DNA from: Heliocidaris tuberculata
Lineage: Eukaryota; Echinodermata; Echinoidea; Camarodonta; Echinometridae
Length of the DNA stretch: 64,000 nt
Assembly: GCA_025618425.1 (NCBI GenBank)
Contig: CM046835.1
Location: forward strand, 14,085,200-14,149,199
Direction: 5' to 3'
A program made the position numbers and the translations under genes. The notes under the pieces were generated by a model. The model was not told the DNA's origin. It saw only the letters and a program-made list of their open reading frames with translations, and searched no databases. Within the stretch, counting starts at the first letter, position 1, and the number at the start of each line of letters is the position of its first letter. This document shows, one piece after another, positions 33,117-45,200 of the stretch.

Positions 33117-33910
33117 ACAATTTTTAAGGAGTTATTGTAGATCAACATTTATCATGGAATGAACATAATATATCAAACAAAATATCAAGGAATATTGGTG
33201 TCATCAGCAAACTGCGCCGCTTCTTGCCAGAACGTATTTTCATTTTACTGTACAACTCAACGATTTTACCTTATTTAATGCATTGCAATGTTGTCTGGGC
33301 CAACACATATCCTTCTAGGCTCCTTCGATTGTTGAAGTTGCAAAAAAACATTGTAAGAATATGTTCAATGTCTGGCTAGCCTATACTGCTCCTTCACAAC
33401 CACCTTTTTTAAAAGCTTAAATTCCTCACTATCTATCAATTGAATCAGTACTGTATTGAATTAATGTTTTTTAAACATAAACACAACAAATTGCCATCTT
33501 GCCACGATGGTTAAATTTAAAACATTAATGTATGATAACATTAGAAATCCTGAAAATTATTGTATTGAAGAATGTAAAAACACAGCATCTTCTTTTTCTT
33601 TTAAATACAAGGACCTTTTATTTGGAACTCTCTTACTCATTATATCAGAAATGATTCATTTTAAAATTCTTTTAAATCAATTTAATTCTAAATCACTTTA
33701 CTCTACAACATAATTAATTCATTAAACCCTTTTATCATTATGTTTTTATAATTTTTATCAGTAAAAACTTAGATATTTCACTAGGGACTGCCTCGACAGA
33801 ACCTTTATTTGATTATTTTGCAGTTTCCCATTTCATGTCCATTATTTTATATGCTGTAAATATCAATTGTGCGCTAATTATTCTTGTTTTTTATATTCTA
33901 CTTTTCTTTC

Positions 33911-33958
<48 letters not shown>

Positions 33959-34050
33959 GGTTGGTTCAGTGCTTCAATATATATTCTATATGTTTGATTC
34001 GTTTTTTGTTAATGTACTTTTTAAATGGACTTGAATAAACTGAATTGAAA
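33117..34050 (+). mobile_element. LINE (non-LTR retrotransposon) 3' fragment, degenerate
   Basis: From about 33128 one frame encodes GVIVDQHLSWNEHNISNKIS and LLYNSTILPYLMHCNVVWAN followed by LLRLLKLQKNIVRI. This is the thumb-region pattern at the C-terminus of CR1/jockey-type reverse transcriptases. The frame then breaks (stop at about 33378) and resumes in other frames. The 3' end near 34035 reads GAATAAACTGAATTGAA, like the short-repeat tails of CR1/L2-type LINEs. Truncated at the 5' end and inactive. Confidence 0.7.
33912..33954. repeat. CT microsatellite
   Basis: About 20 consecutive CT units within the LINE 3' fragment. Confidence 0.9.
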
Positions 34051-35571
34051 AAAAGAAGAAAGAATCAAAGATAAGTACGTGATCAGCAGTGACTAAATTT
34101 TGGTTTAAGTAAGTACATGTACATGTATGTAAAGTTTTTCTTTTGAAATTTGAATTTCTTGTCGGCTATCAGTGAAACATGTTTCTTATTTCTTTCTGAT
34201 TACATTTATTACAAATTGTAACAATTTTTTTAGAGAACATTTTGTAAAAATCACTATAACATAATGTAGTATAGTCATACTTTAACTGTTGTAAAGCTGT
34301 CTCTTATAATATATTCCTCTCCAACACTGACAGTTCATTTTATGTTCAGTGCTTTGAATAATAACAGAAGTTTTGCATCCCTCGCACTCGAGCTTTAATA
34401 ACAATCTGTAAAACTCAAAATAAACTAAACATTACCATTTAAATGTTACAAATAGGTATTTTACTACAACAGTTATATGCACATTGCCCCCAAAGAAAGC
34501 TTTTTCAGCTAACTAAGAAAAAGACGCCTTCTCTGTCTTTTTTAATGTAACTACATGTAGGTGACAAAAAACAAAAACAAAAACAAAAACAAAAACAAAC
34601 AACTTTCCATTTGATATTCAAAAAATTGAATGGCAAATGGACCACCTTTTAAGGTGGTCCATTTTGAAAGAAGACGGCCCCAGAGCCGTCCTTTGTGCAA
34701 TGTAACTGGGGGCAAAGAAATGGCTGTTCAAAATGTAATCAAGACCATGCATTAACTGGATAAAATTGTGCACTGGCAGTGTTCTGCATGATGATGTTAT
34801 TGGCAAGCATGCATGTTACTTAGTGTTGGGTTGGGCACAGGTGACGCCAAATACTTAATAATAATAAAATTATTAGGGTAAGATTTCATTGTATAATTGA
34901 ACATTATTTCTGATGAAATTATAAAAAATAAAATAAAAAAATCTGATTTAAATTTTAAAAATCTGATTTAAATCAAATACATCCGTTTTTTTAATTAAAA
35001 AAATTAAAAAATTAAAAAATCGCCAACCCTGACAAATATACTGGATTAATCATGAACACAGCTATCGCCGTGGATGTCCTCGGGCTAGTGATTCTGCTAG
35101 TTTAATTATATAATTATCCCTGTTAAATAGTAGGCCCATAATCTAGGCCACATGTAATATAATCTTGTGCCATTCATGAGTGTTATTATAACTTTACTTA
35201 GTCAAGGATTGTAACTCCGAACAGATTGTATTACCGTACGTGTAAAGTTAAGCGCCTAAAATGGGTTTTCATACGCGTAGGATTACGCGTATGAAACCAC
35301 ACTATTGAAACAAAGGTTGTGTCTTTTTCCCATAGGTTTCACACGTTCGGAAATACAGTAACTTTTTCAAGGGACCAAAACGCCGCGTCATTGGGAAGGG
35401 GTTCACTCGGAAGGGAATATCGTATTAAATCTACGTTGTCTTTTTCAAATTCCATCAACTTCTTTTTCTGTAGGACTTTGAGCATTCATTATGTATAGTT
35501 TGACAGATATTCGTTTCATATTTTATTTGCTATCGTTGATTTTCTGAAAAATGTTCGGACACAGGATCAAC
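34051..35571. other. Intergenic, AT-rich, with a hAT-like right end
   Basis: No gene seen. At 34560-34600 there is an AAAAAC repeat. At about 34925-35031 repeated GATTTAAAT words lead to TCGCCAACCCTGA, the look of a hAT right terminus; no matching left end or duplication was found. A small GC-rich hairpin (GACGGCCCCAGAGCCGTC) lies near 34674-34691. Confidence 0.4.
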
Positions 35572-35671
35572 CACCATACTATTATTACTATTATTACTAT
35601 TATCATTATTATTACTATTATCATCATTATTATTATGTTTATTATTACTATTATTACTATTATTACTATTA

Positions 35672-35706
<35 letters not shown>

Positions 35707-35728
35707 ATTATTATTATTATTATTATTA

Positions 35729-35780
<52 letters not shown>

Positions 35781-35836
35781 CATTATTATTATTATTATTA
35801 TTATTAACAATAATTATAATAATGATAATAATAATA
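35572..35836. repeat. Long ATT trinucleotide microsatellite
   Basis: About 260 bases of ATT/ACT/ATC trinucleotides, purest at 35660-35800. Because the repeat unit is a trinucleotide it opens long poly-Ile and poly-Asn frames on both strands; these are not genes. Confidence 0.95.
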
Positions 35837-35986
35837 TGACCCTCACACTCGAAACCTCCCTTTCCCCCCTGCCCTTTCCAAATGAAAAAATAAAATAAAA
35901 TAAACAGCAAAAATCCCAAAACAACAAAACAAAACATCAAAAACGATGTGTGATGAAAAAAAATGAAGAATTACCGTTCATTCAGT

Positions 35987-36105
35987 CCAATGAGAGGAAC
36001 TCTCTCATAGGTCATTTCCGCCCGAGCAATTAACATAAGTTTTAGTCCAATGAAAACGGCCGTTGTACAAGCACATTCGGCATTTCAGGGAATCCAAAAT
36101 GGCGG
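35987..36105 (+). promoter_or_regulatory. Probable CDC27 core promoter (two CCAAT boxes and a YY1-like site)
   Basis: GTCCAATGA-type CCAAT boxes at 35987-35991 and 36047-36051, and AAAATGGCGG at 36096-36105, which matches the YY1 motif often found near starts of TATA-less housekeeping genes. The CDC27 ATG follows at 36227, leaving a 5' UTR of roughly 100-130 bases. Inference from motifs only. Confidence 0.5.
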
Positions 36106-36226
36106 AATACATTGCGGTTTTGCACTGCTCGTAAATTCGTAAAACAAAATTTAGAGTCAACTGTTAACCTCTCTGGAGTTCGAAATTGTAATAATTCTTC
36201 TGTGTGAAATTGAAGTTGCCTTTACG

Positions 36227-39200
36227 ATGGTCATTCAAGAGCCTGTGCAGGTAACAAAATATGTAATTCTTCCCGTAAACTTAACGTTAGAGCCATTATA
36301 GATGCCATTTGTCATTTCTAATCGGGATTGTGTGACTGTGTGAATGTGTGTGTGAGTGATTGAACTTGAACCTGGCTGTGAACGAACTGAAGTTTGAACA
36401 AATGCGTGAATGAATGAATGGGATTGATGTGTTGATTGACTGAGCTGTCTGCGTCTGTGGAATGCATGACCAAGTACTTTCAGTCGTTTGTCATGTGTTT
36501 GTGGATTGTCAGTCCATGATAACTCAATGACATTGTCATCATTGACAATCCAGTCATGAGTCATGACAAACAACTGCAGTGCAACTGCAACTTGGCTTGG
36601 TCATGTTGGTGTCTAAGACTAAGACTTGGTCATTTCACAGACTGTTCAGTCAATTCAACACATTCAATCCCATTCATTCATTCATGGCTCATCTGACCAC
36701 TTCAATGATTGGATCATCAGATCATGAGAAATGTGAAGAAAAAAAAAAAATTATGGTGACATTGTCATTGATGTGGATCTAAACTTACCGTTCACGCGTA
36801 GCTTTCGCTTTATATGTAGCATTTTATTTTAACTACATTACAAAGACGGAGAGATCGGCACGGAATGTCCGCTGTACATGTAGATGAACGGAGTGTACAA
36901 GGCGGCTTATCTCGAAAGGGTGAGGTGCGGTGTGGAGCGTTCAACACACCCTTTCGAGAAAAGCCCCCCCCCCCCCCCCCCCAGCCTGGAAGGCTCTTTG
37001 AAGAGTATAAAAAAAAACAAAAAAAAAACGCTACTCTTCAAAGAGCCTGGTTTTTTAACCCCACTCTGCAATAGAGCAGCCATTTTAGAGTCTAAATGAC
37101 CTCCTGAAAATCACCTTTACCGTGAGCCAGCTTCTCTCATCTCCTCTTCACTATAGCTTTAGAATATTAAAACCCCATTTTTTACCCTAGAATTAAAGAA
37201 TATTGGGGAAAAAATGTAAAATATTAATTTTAACGGTTACCGGTAGTCCGAACGACGCCCCGAAAAAGCCTCCGCAGCTTCACTGGGCTCGTAGACCCGG
37301 AAGTGTCCCGTAATGTCATCGACCTACAGTCACTCAAGCAATTTTCAGATCCACCATACATGTACGTTAGACAAGACCGCTACTGCATGCATGCAGAAGA
37401 CGCACAATCAAAATGTGTGCGATGCCCGCGTGCTTGTAGCGGTCTTGTCCAACGTATGGTGGATATGAAAATTGCGTGATTGACTGTAGGTCGATGACGT
37501 TACGGGACACTTCCGGGTCTACGAGCGCAGTGAAGGCTTTTTCGGGGCGTCGTTCGGACAACATTCAACCTATCGGTAACCATTAAAATTAATATTTCAC
37601 ATTTTTTCCCCAATGTTTTTTAATTCTAGGGTAAAAAATGGGGTTTTAATATTCTAAAGCTATGGTGAAGAGGAGATGAGAGAAGCTGGCTCACGGTAAA
37701 GGTGATTTTCAGGAGGTCCTTTGGACTCTAAAATGGCTGCTCTATTGTAGAGTGGGGTTAAAAAACCAGGCTCTTTGAAGAGTAGCGTCAGCTTTTTTTT
37801 TTACTCTTCAAAGAGCCTTCCAGGCTACCCCCCCCCCCTGCTTGTCTCAAAAGGGTGTGTTGAGAACCTTTTTTTTTTCAATTTTGCCAAAACAATTGAA
37901 ATAATAGCAAGTTGATTTGAATAAATAGAGTAAAATTAAACAAGCATAACAGTGAAAATTTCACTGAAACCGGATGTAAAATAAGAAAGTTACGGCATAG
38001 AAGTTTTGCATTATTTCATGAAACAGTGATATATGCATAACATTAGCGGTATGCAAATGAGTGAACCGATGATGTCACACACTCACTTTTCCTTATGTAT
38101 TTCATTATATGAAATTTCAAATATTTCAGTTTTTATGCATATGGTAATAAAGAATCTCTCCCTTGTATCAAAATAAGTTACAATAATGATGATTTTACAT
38201 GTTCCATTAGGAGTCAAGCCATGTTTTACATTATTGAAGCAAAAAATTGAAATATATTATATATGATATTTCATATAATGAAAATACATAAGGAAAAGTG
38301 AGTGTGTGCCATCATCGGTTTACTCATTTGCATACGCATGTACCACCCATGTTATCACTGTTTCAAGAAATAATGCAAAACTTCAGAATGCCGTAACTTT
38401 CTTATTGTACATCCGATTTCAATAAAATTTTCACTGTTATGCTTGTTTAATTTTACTCTATTTATTCAAGTGAACTTGATATTAGTGTGGACTTGGCCTT
38501 TAATGTCTAACTTTATAACATCAGGGGCCTGTAACATAAAGAGATACAATCAATCTTATGAATTATGATCAATTGTAACTCTTCAGTATGATGGGAGGTT
38601 GTGTATGTCCGGACACTAAACAAGAAATAACCTGTCAATTTTGTCGTCAGATTTTATGAAAAATACATGTATACATCAAGTAATGTTAAACTCTGAATAT
38701 TTGCAATTCACATAATTTTCAACATATGCCCTGAAAGATTTGTAAAAATGTGCATGAAAAGTTGTTCTATTTATTGTTTAAAAACGACCTGTCCGGATAC
38801 ACAATGTCTGGGTATACATGGTTTGCCATAGACTTACGATTGATACACTGTATCTCTTTATGGTACAGGTCCCAATTTTAATGGCATATATGCTATCTAT
38901 AATCATTGTAATCATATCCACACAAATTGCAATTTAAGGAACATCACAGACATTTTCTTACATAACATGTTCTTCTTTAGTTCAAAATATGTAAGCATCA
39001 CCTTCAGGATCAGTTAATCCAGACTTGTAACAAGGCAAAACCAATCAACATTCACTAACACACTGATTCACCTTTCCAACAAACTTCATTATTGTTGCTT
39101 ATTAAAAAGACAAAAATAACAAGTTTAATATACTGTAAAGGTCTAAACATATTTATTACTTTTCAATAAACACTTCACTAGCAAACACATGCCAATTGAA

Positions 39201-42200
39201 TTCCACATTCAGTTATATTAATTTTATTCTAAACGACTGATGTTGGAAGACTAGTTAATGCACCCCTTCGAGAAGAGCCCCCCCCCCCCCCCCCCCTGCT
39301 TTTCTCGAAAGGGTTCTTTGAATGCTCCACACCACGCCGCCCCGCACCCTTTCGAGATAAGCCGTGCAAGCAGTGCAATGCTGAGCGGTTCCGACGCAGC
39401 ATGCTAAATTGCTTGTGCTGATATCTAAGCAATTAGAGTATAGTTGAGGTTTGCCAAAAGAATGATTAATTTTCCTTTAATTTTTGTGATATTATCATTT
39501 CTCTGAAATCCGGGTGAAATTCACATCAGTCAGCTTCAAAATTAAGATTTCCATCTATTTATTATATGTGCGTAGGCAGACAGCGTAGCTTTTAAGGACC
39601 TTTTCATTTTGTCGAACAAAATTTGACACAGGCATCGGTACCGACTTGAAAATATTTGTTACTGACATTCATTCACCCCAATTTTCTCAAGGATTCAGCT
39701 TCAGAATATGTAACTAAGGTACAGGTAGATAAAAAGAAATTCTCATAAACCACTGATTTGAATTATTTTTGGCCACTTGAAACAAAGTGCATACCTCTTG
39801 CCCCCCCCCCCCCCCCCCATCATCTAATATCAATGCCTGTGTCAAATTTTGTTCAACAAAATCAAAGTGTCCTAATCCAGTTTTCCAACCAAACATAGTT
39901 TGTTCATTTGTTAAACTAGGTCTTATTCTTCAATTGAATCGTTGAGAAAACTGACAAAAAATTGAAAAATTGAACTAATACTTGGGCCAGTGCTGTAAAC
40001 ACTTACATTTTCCTTACATTTTAGTATGAACTATGAAGCATAGCATAATTTCACTGGAAATGTTTTTATTTTTCAGGCGGCCATATGGCAGTGCTTGAAC
40101 CACTATGCCTACCAAGATGCCACGTTCCTTGCAGAGCGGCTCTATGCAGAAGGTAAGTTTGCGGGAGATTTATTTCCAGTTGCCATGCTTGAAGTTTAAG
40201 GATATCCATTTTTTAGAATCCTTTTTTTTTTCCCTCGATCAGAGCTTGATGGTAATTGCTTCCTGGACAGCCTGACCACCAGAGAGCCCAACCCTGGATA
40301 ACCCAACCACTTACCCTGGACTACCCAACCCGGTCAAGTTATCCAGGGTGGGGTTCCTCGCCGGACAGCTCGACCCACTTTTTATCTTCATGATTTTATG
40401 AACTAGATTCTCTGATTTTAAAAGAAATTGCCCCTTCACTGGTAAATTATTAATTTAAAAAGTCACAATGTTTACAGCACAATTGTAGTTTTTTTTTTAG
40501 AGTTGCACTGAAAGTTTAAACAAATTTTGTGAAATATTTTTCTGGTTTCAACTATGATTTGGGACCATATTTGAAATAATATAGATATATTGACTGCTAC
40601 GAGAGGCATAGTCGTTTATATAGGCTCAAGGGGACCTTACATCCTGCTATGACCCCTTGGCGAGCCTCGGGGTCATAGCCGGATGTAAGGTCCCCGAGAG
40701 CGTATAGAAATAACTGTGCCTTGAATATTGAAGCAGTCAATATATCTTTTATATACCGAACAAAGCCAGGTAAGAGTAAAGAATACATGTGCGACTTACC
40801 AATCATGGTGTCCTCACATTTGAAAATCATCATCAAACTGTTATAAAAATCGGAAATAAATCGAGATAGATCGCTGGTCTTCTGTGCAAGTAAAATTAAT
40901 TTAGCAACCAAATCGCACTGCGATTATGGTGTCTGCGTTCACTCTCGCACAGAGTAATTTTTTACACGTAAACCAATGGGGATTGTAGCAAAATTTAATT
41001 ATGCCCGTGGGCATAGTTCATTTTTGCGGGCATGGTTAAAAACACGACTTCACTTTCAACCAATCAGATGACAGGATTAGGAAAGATTCTTAAAGTAAGG
41101 TATATAATTTGTTCTATTGCCAAAATTCTTGCATTTTATATTAAAGGAGAATGAAACCTTGGGGAAATATCCATTTTAATGAAAAGAGAGGATAGAGATA
41201 AGCAATTTAAAAAAAGTTCCATCATAATCCGTTATGAAATCCTCAAATTGACAATGTTGCTTCAAAATGGCAGGTTTAGTAACTTATAACTCTCAATATG
41301 TTTTTTACACAAACTTTCATATTTTTTCCATTATCTCTAAAGATGCTGCTTGTCTTTTTTGTGAACTCAACATATGTTGTGTCAAACACATTTTTCCATG
41401 TTATATTTTGAGCTTAGAAGGAGGCAAGCTGCACCTTCATAGATAATAGGAAAAATATGAAATTTTTTGTACAAAACATATGGAGAGTTGTACTACTAAA
41501 CCTGTCACTTTGAAGCAACATTGCCAATTTGAGGATCGCCATAGAAAGTAAATTGAGACTTTTCATAACTTTCTCATTTCATAACCAATTTTGATGGAAC
41601 TTTTTTTAAATTGCTTCTCTCTATCCTCTCTTTTCATTAAAATTGATTTTTTTTCCCAAGGTTTCATTCTCCTTTAAGGTGTGATTGATCTGGAATATCA
41701 GTGTGCAGGAAAGGGCAATTCTGGCAGTATCAGTGTACAATTTCTGTTCTAAAAAAAAATTTTCATGTTATAGTATACCAGTACACTTTTATTATTACTT
41801 TAGAATACTAACATGTACCTTTTACCACTAACTCATTTCTTCAACTTTATTTATATTAACCAAGTAACTATTGAGCTTCAAGTGTCCCAAGAATTTCTTT
41901 CACTCACTCCTTGTACCATGATTATGTTTGTTGTGTGTAGTTGGGTCTGATGAGGGGCTGTTCCTACTTGCTACCTGTTACTACCGATCAGGCCAGCCAA
42001 TGAGTGCCTACACCTTGCTACAAAGCAAAGGCTGTCCTACCCCAGCCTGCCGCTTCCTCATGGCTAGATGCTGCCTGGATCTTGAAAAGTATGTCCTACC
42101 TTTCATTATTTATTCATTAATTTTTTATTTGTATTTTTTTTTCATTTATTTATTATTCATTTTTTATTTATTTATTTTTTTTTTTTGGGGGGGGAGGGGT

Positions 42201-45200
42201 GTTTTTGTTTTGTTTTATCTTGTTCCTTTTTTGTTTTTATTTTTTAATTATTATTGTAAACAGGATTGATTTAAAGAAATCAACTGATATGATCAGATTG
42301 TATTCATTTACCAATACATACATACATACATTGGTATTGATATAGCACCTTTCCATAAAACTGTGCTCAAGGCAGCAGAAGATACATTACAATATTTACA
42401 AAAATGTGAAAATGTTACACTTAAGTTAATAGTTTAAAAAAAACTTGAAAGAAAGAGAATGGTGATTATTGTACCAGAAAGTACATTTAGCTCAAGTGTT
42501 AAGTCATGTAGTCAAATCAACTTGTGGGCAATTCCAGTATCCTGTTATACATGTACTGCTTATAGAAGTCCTGTTTAGATTGTACAATATCGTTTTTATA
42601 ATCTTGGCACATTTCAAAGCAGGAGCAATGTAGATAAATGCCCTGCCTTTAGTTCTGTGCCATGCTGGGATCGTACCCATGGCCTTTACACATCTCCAGT
42701 CAAGTGTTTAAACCACTCAACTATGACACTTCTCCATGGTAAAGAACAGTGATACTGGAGCTGGGATTCAAACCCATGCCAGTTGATGGTCCAGTGACTG
42801 ACCCATCAACCTCATTCATCTACATTCCTTTCATTATCATTATTTGAGAAGTTGAAATTCATAACTTTTCTTAGATAATTAATCTTGTCAGGAGAATTCA
42901 CCTGTACTCAGTTGTATTGCTAAATATGTGCCAGCTTTTAATGATGTGCATTTTTCCCCCAGGCTAGCAGACTGTGAAACTGCATTATCAGGATCATCAA
43001 TACTAAAGCCCCACACATGTGATGACATTGCAAATGACTTTAAAGAATCTGCACCCTATGCATTATCAGTACTAGGAAAATTATGCAGGTAAGAGTTAGT
43101 GTCATATACTTGTATTTTTGTGTAAGCTGATCTGCAGAAATGATTGCATTAAGGCGGATTCACACCGAACACGACACACGACACACGACACGACAAAACG
43201 ACATACTACACGACAAACGGCGAAAAAACAGTGCACACCGCACACGACATTCGCTAAAAAGTCGTGCTGGAGAGAGGGCGATGTCGTTTTTGATGATGAG
43301 AATGTCGTGATAGTATTCATTTGAAGTTCATCATTGTAGTCATCAAAATAATTCTATAAGAGTTTTATATTGTTTAATTTTGAAATCATTTATTCTTTAT
43401 TTGGATTTCTAAAAGTTGTTAAATTGGTCAAGTGACACATGTTGAGAAATTACAAAAGTGATATTTGCCGTTTTCTATTCGGAATAATCATAGCTGCGGG
43501 TTTTTTTTTCTTCATATCGTGTGAGTATTTTAAATACATTTTAAAAAAATGATCTTTGTCGTCTATTCGGAATAATTCAAGCAGTTTTGTTTTATACACT
43601 CACGACTGACCATGTTTAGAGACAGAATGATCTGAAAAATATATTTCCTTAATTGAAAATAGCGGTGCAGGCTTATAATTATCTAGAATACGGGTACCAG
43701 ACATTAGGAGAGTAGATCTACTTGAATTCCTTGCTGGACCAAGTCTAACGGAAATTTTTGTTTTCCATTTATGACGAGTAGATCGTCTATGACACATGGT
43801 CATAACCTTATTTCTGTGACATACTAGTAACATGAGTAATATGCACATTTTCCCCAAACTTAAAAAAAAAAAATATTATCTCTGCAATTTGGATTTGGTG
43901 CAGCTACCGGGGGGGGGGGGGGGATAAATAAATGGCTAAGTGGGAGGTTGCGATATGATAGGACTCCTCACACACCCTCTCCTTTCTAATTGGTTTGTTT
44001 TATTACTTCACATTCTATCAAGTATACTCACTTCCATACCAATATACCTCAAATAAAATCGCAGTCACAACCGCATACCTTGCAAGTTTCTCCTTTCTTT
44101 CAAATTGTAAATACAGGGGGAAAGTTGTCGGTATTGTTGGATATTCTATGTATCTGTGCCAGTTATCTCAAAACACACTCATGGTTGATTAAAAAAAAAA
44201 AAAAAAAATCAGATATTTTTCAACAAAGCAAAAGCAATACTTTGCCCCATATTATGGAAAATCTTTAAATGACTCCAGAGAATACGTTTTCAAAGTTGCA
44301 TTGAAAAAATACACACTTTTAAATGTCTTTCCCTATTTCTTCTCCCTCTCTCTCTCTTCTCTTTATTCCCCTCTCTCTCTATTCCCTCCCTCTCCCCCCC
44401 CCCCTCTCTCTCTCTATCTCTATTCCCTTCCCCCTCTCTCTTTCAAAATTGTTCAGTACCCATTGTATTCTGTTTGAGAGCTGAAAAAAAAAATGAATAT
44501 AATTGGAAAGATTATCATTAAACAATACAAATATTTAAAAGACTTAAACAGTTATTTAATACTGTGATTCAAAACTTTAAATGAGATAGATTTCTACAAC
44601 AAGCACCTTTAACAAAAAAATAGACCAGTATGGATTTTCCTTTAAAACAGTATTGAGAAATGATGTAAATATTTTCAGTTATAGTATTGTATTCAGGTAA
44701 GTTTAAGCTCCTTCAGTGTGTAAATGGACTTCATCCCCAAGAATGTATGATGTAGTAAGCAAATACAATTAGCTCATACACCCCCCCCCCCTTTCCAGAA
44801 TACATGGAACATACTAATAAGATGCATCTAACTGCAATGATTATGTATGGGGAGGGGAACATAAATTGATATTCAACGACATTAACCACAGTTAAATTTT
44901 GAAATAGAGATTTGACAAAACTTTGAAAAGCCCAACTGAAGAATTTACTTATAATTGCAGACTAAATAACATTCTAACCAGTGGTAGTGCATAACATAGT
45001 TAAATTAAAGAAGAGAAGTAAGATAGTTGTAGGGGCTGTGAAATAAAATTCTTCATGGGGGTAAGACTGTTATTCAAAATACTAAAATGAATGGACTATG
45101 TTATGCCATTGTGAGATCATTTGAGGATCGAGGGGAGGGGGGAGCAAGGGGTACTGGGGTACTAGGAACCAGTGGCGGATCCAGGATTTCTTGAGGGAGG

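Larger units (their letters stand above)
36890..39375. repeat. Outer inverted repeat pair around a foldback nest in CDC27 intron 1
   Basis: GGCTTATCTCGAAAGGGTG (about 36902) and CACCCTTTCGAGATAAGCC (ending about 39363) are inverted copies. Extended matches include TGCGGTGTGGAGC against GCTCCACACCACG. Additional CTCGAAAGGGT-type copies next to poly-C tracts lie at 36945-36982 and 39258-39310. These may be ends of one composite element of about 2.5 kb, or separate copies of one repeat in opposite orientation. Confidence 0.45.

Noticed and set aside
33507..33713. Open frame of 68 codons after the reverse-transcriptase fragment
   Set aside because: It lies in the decayed tail of the LINE and has no recognised domain; treated as part of that fragment.
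35523..35940. Long open frames of poly-Ile and poly-Asn on both strands
   Set aside because: They are produced by the ATT trinucleotide microsatellite, which lacks stops in several frames; no start context, splice sites or conserved sequence.
42650..42800. Possible functional tRNA genes on the minus strand
   Set aside because: B-box-like words are present, but no complete acceptor stem or cloverleaf can be drawn; more like SINE remnants.
43600..43857. Minus-strand frame of 85 codons with a basic stretch (RRSTRHKWKTK)
   Set aside because: Faintly reminiscent of the N-terminal part of Harbinger transposases, but too short and too weak to assign without a profile search.
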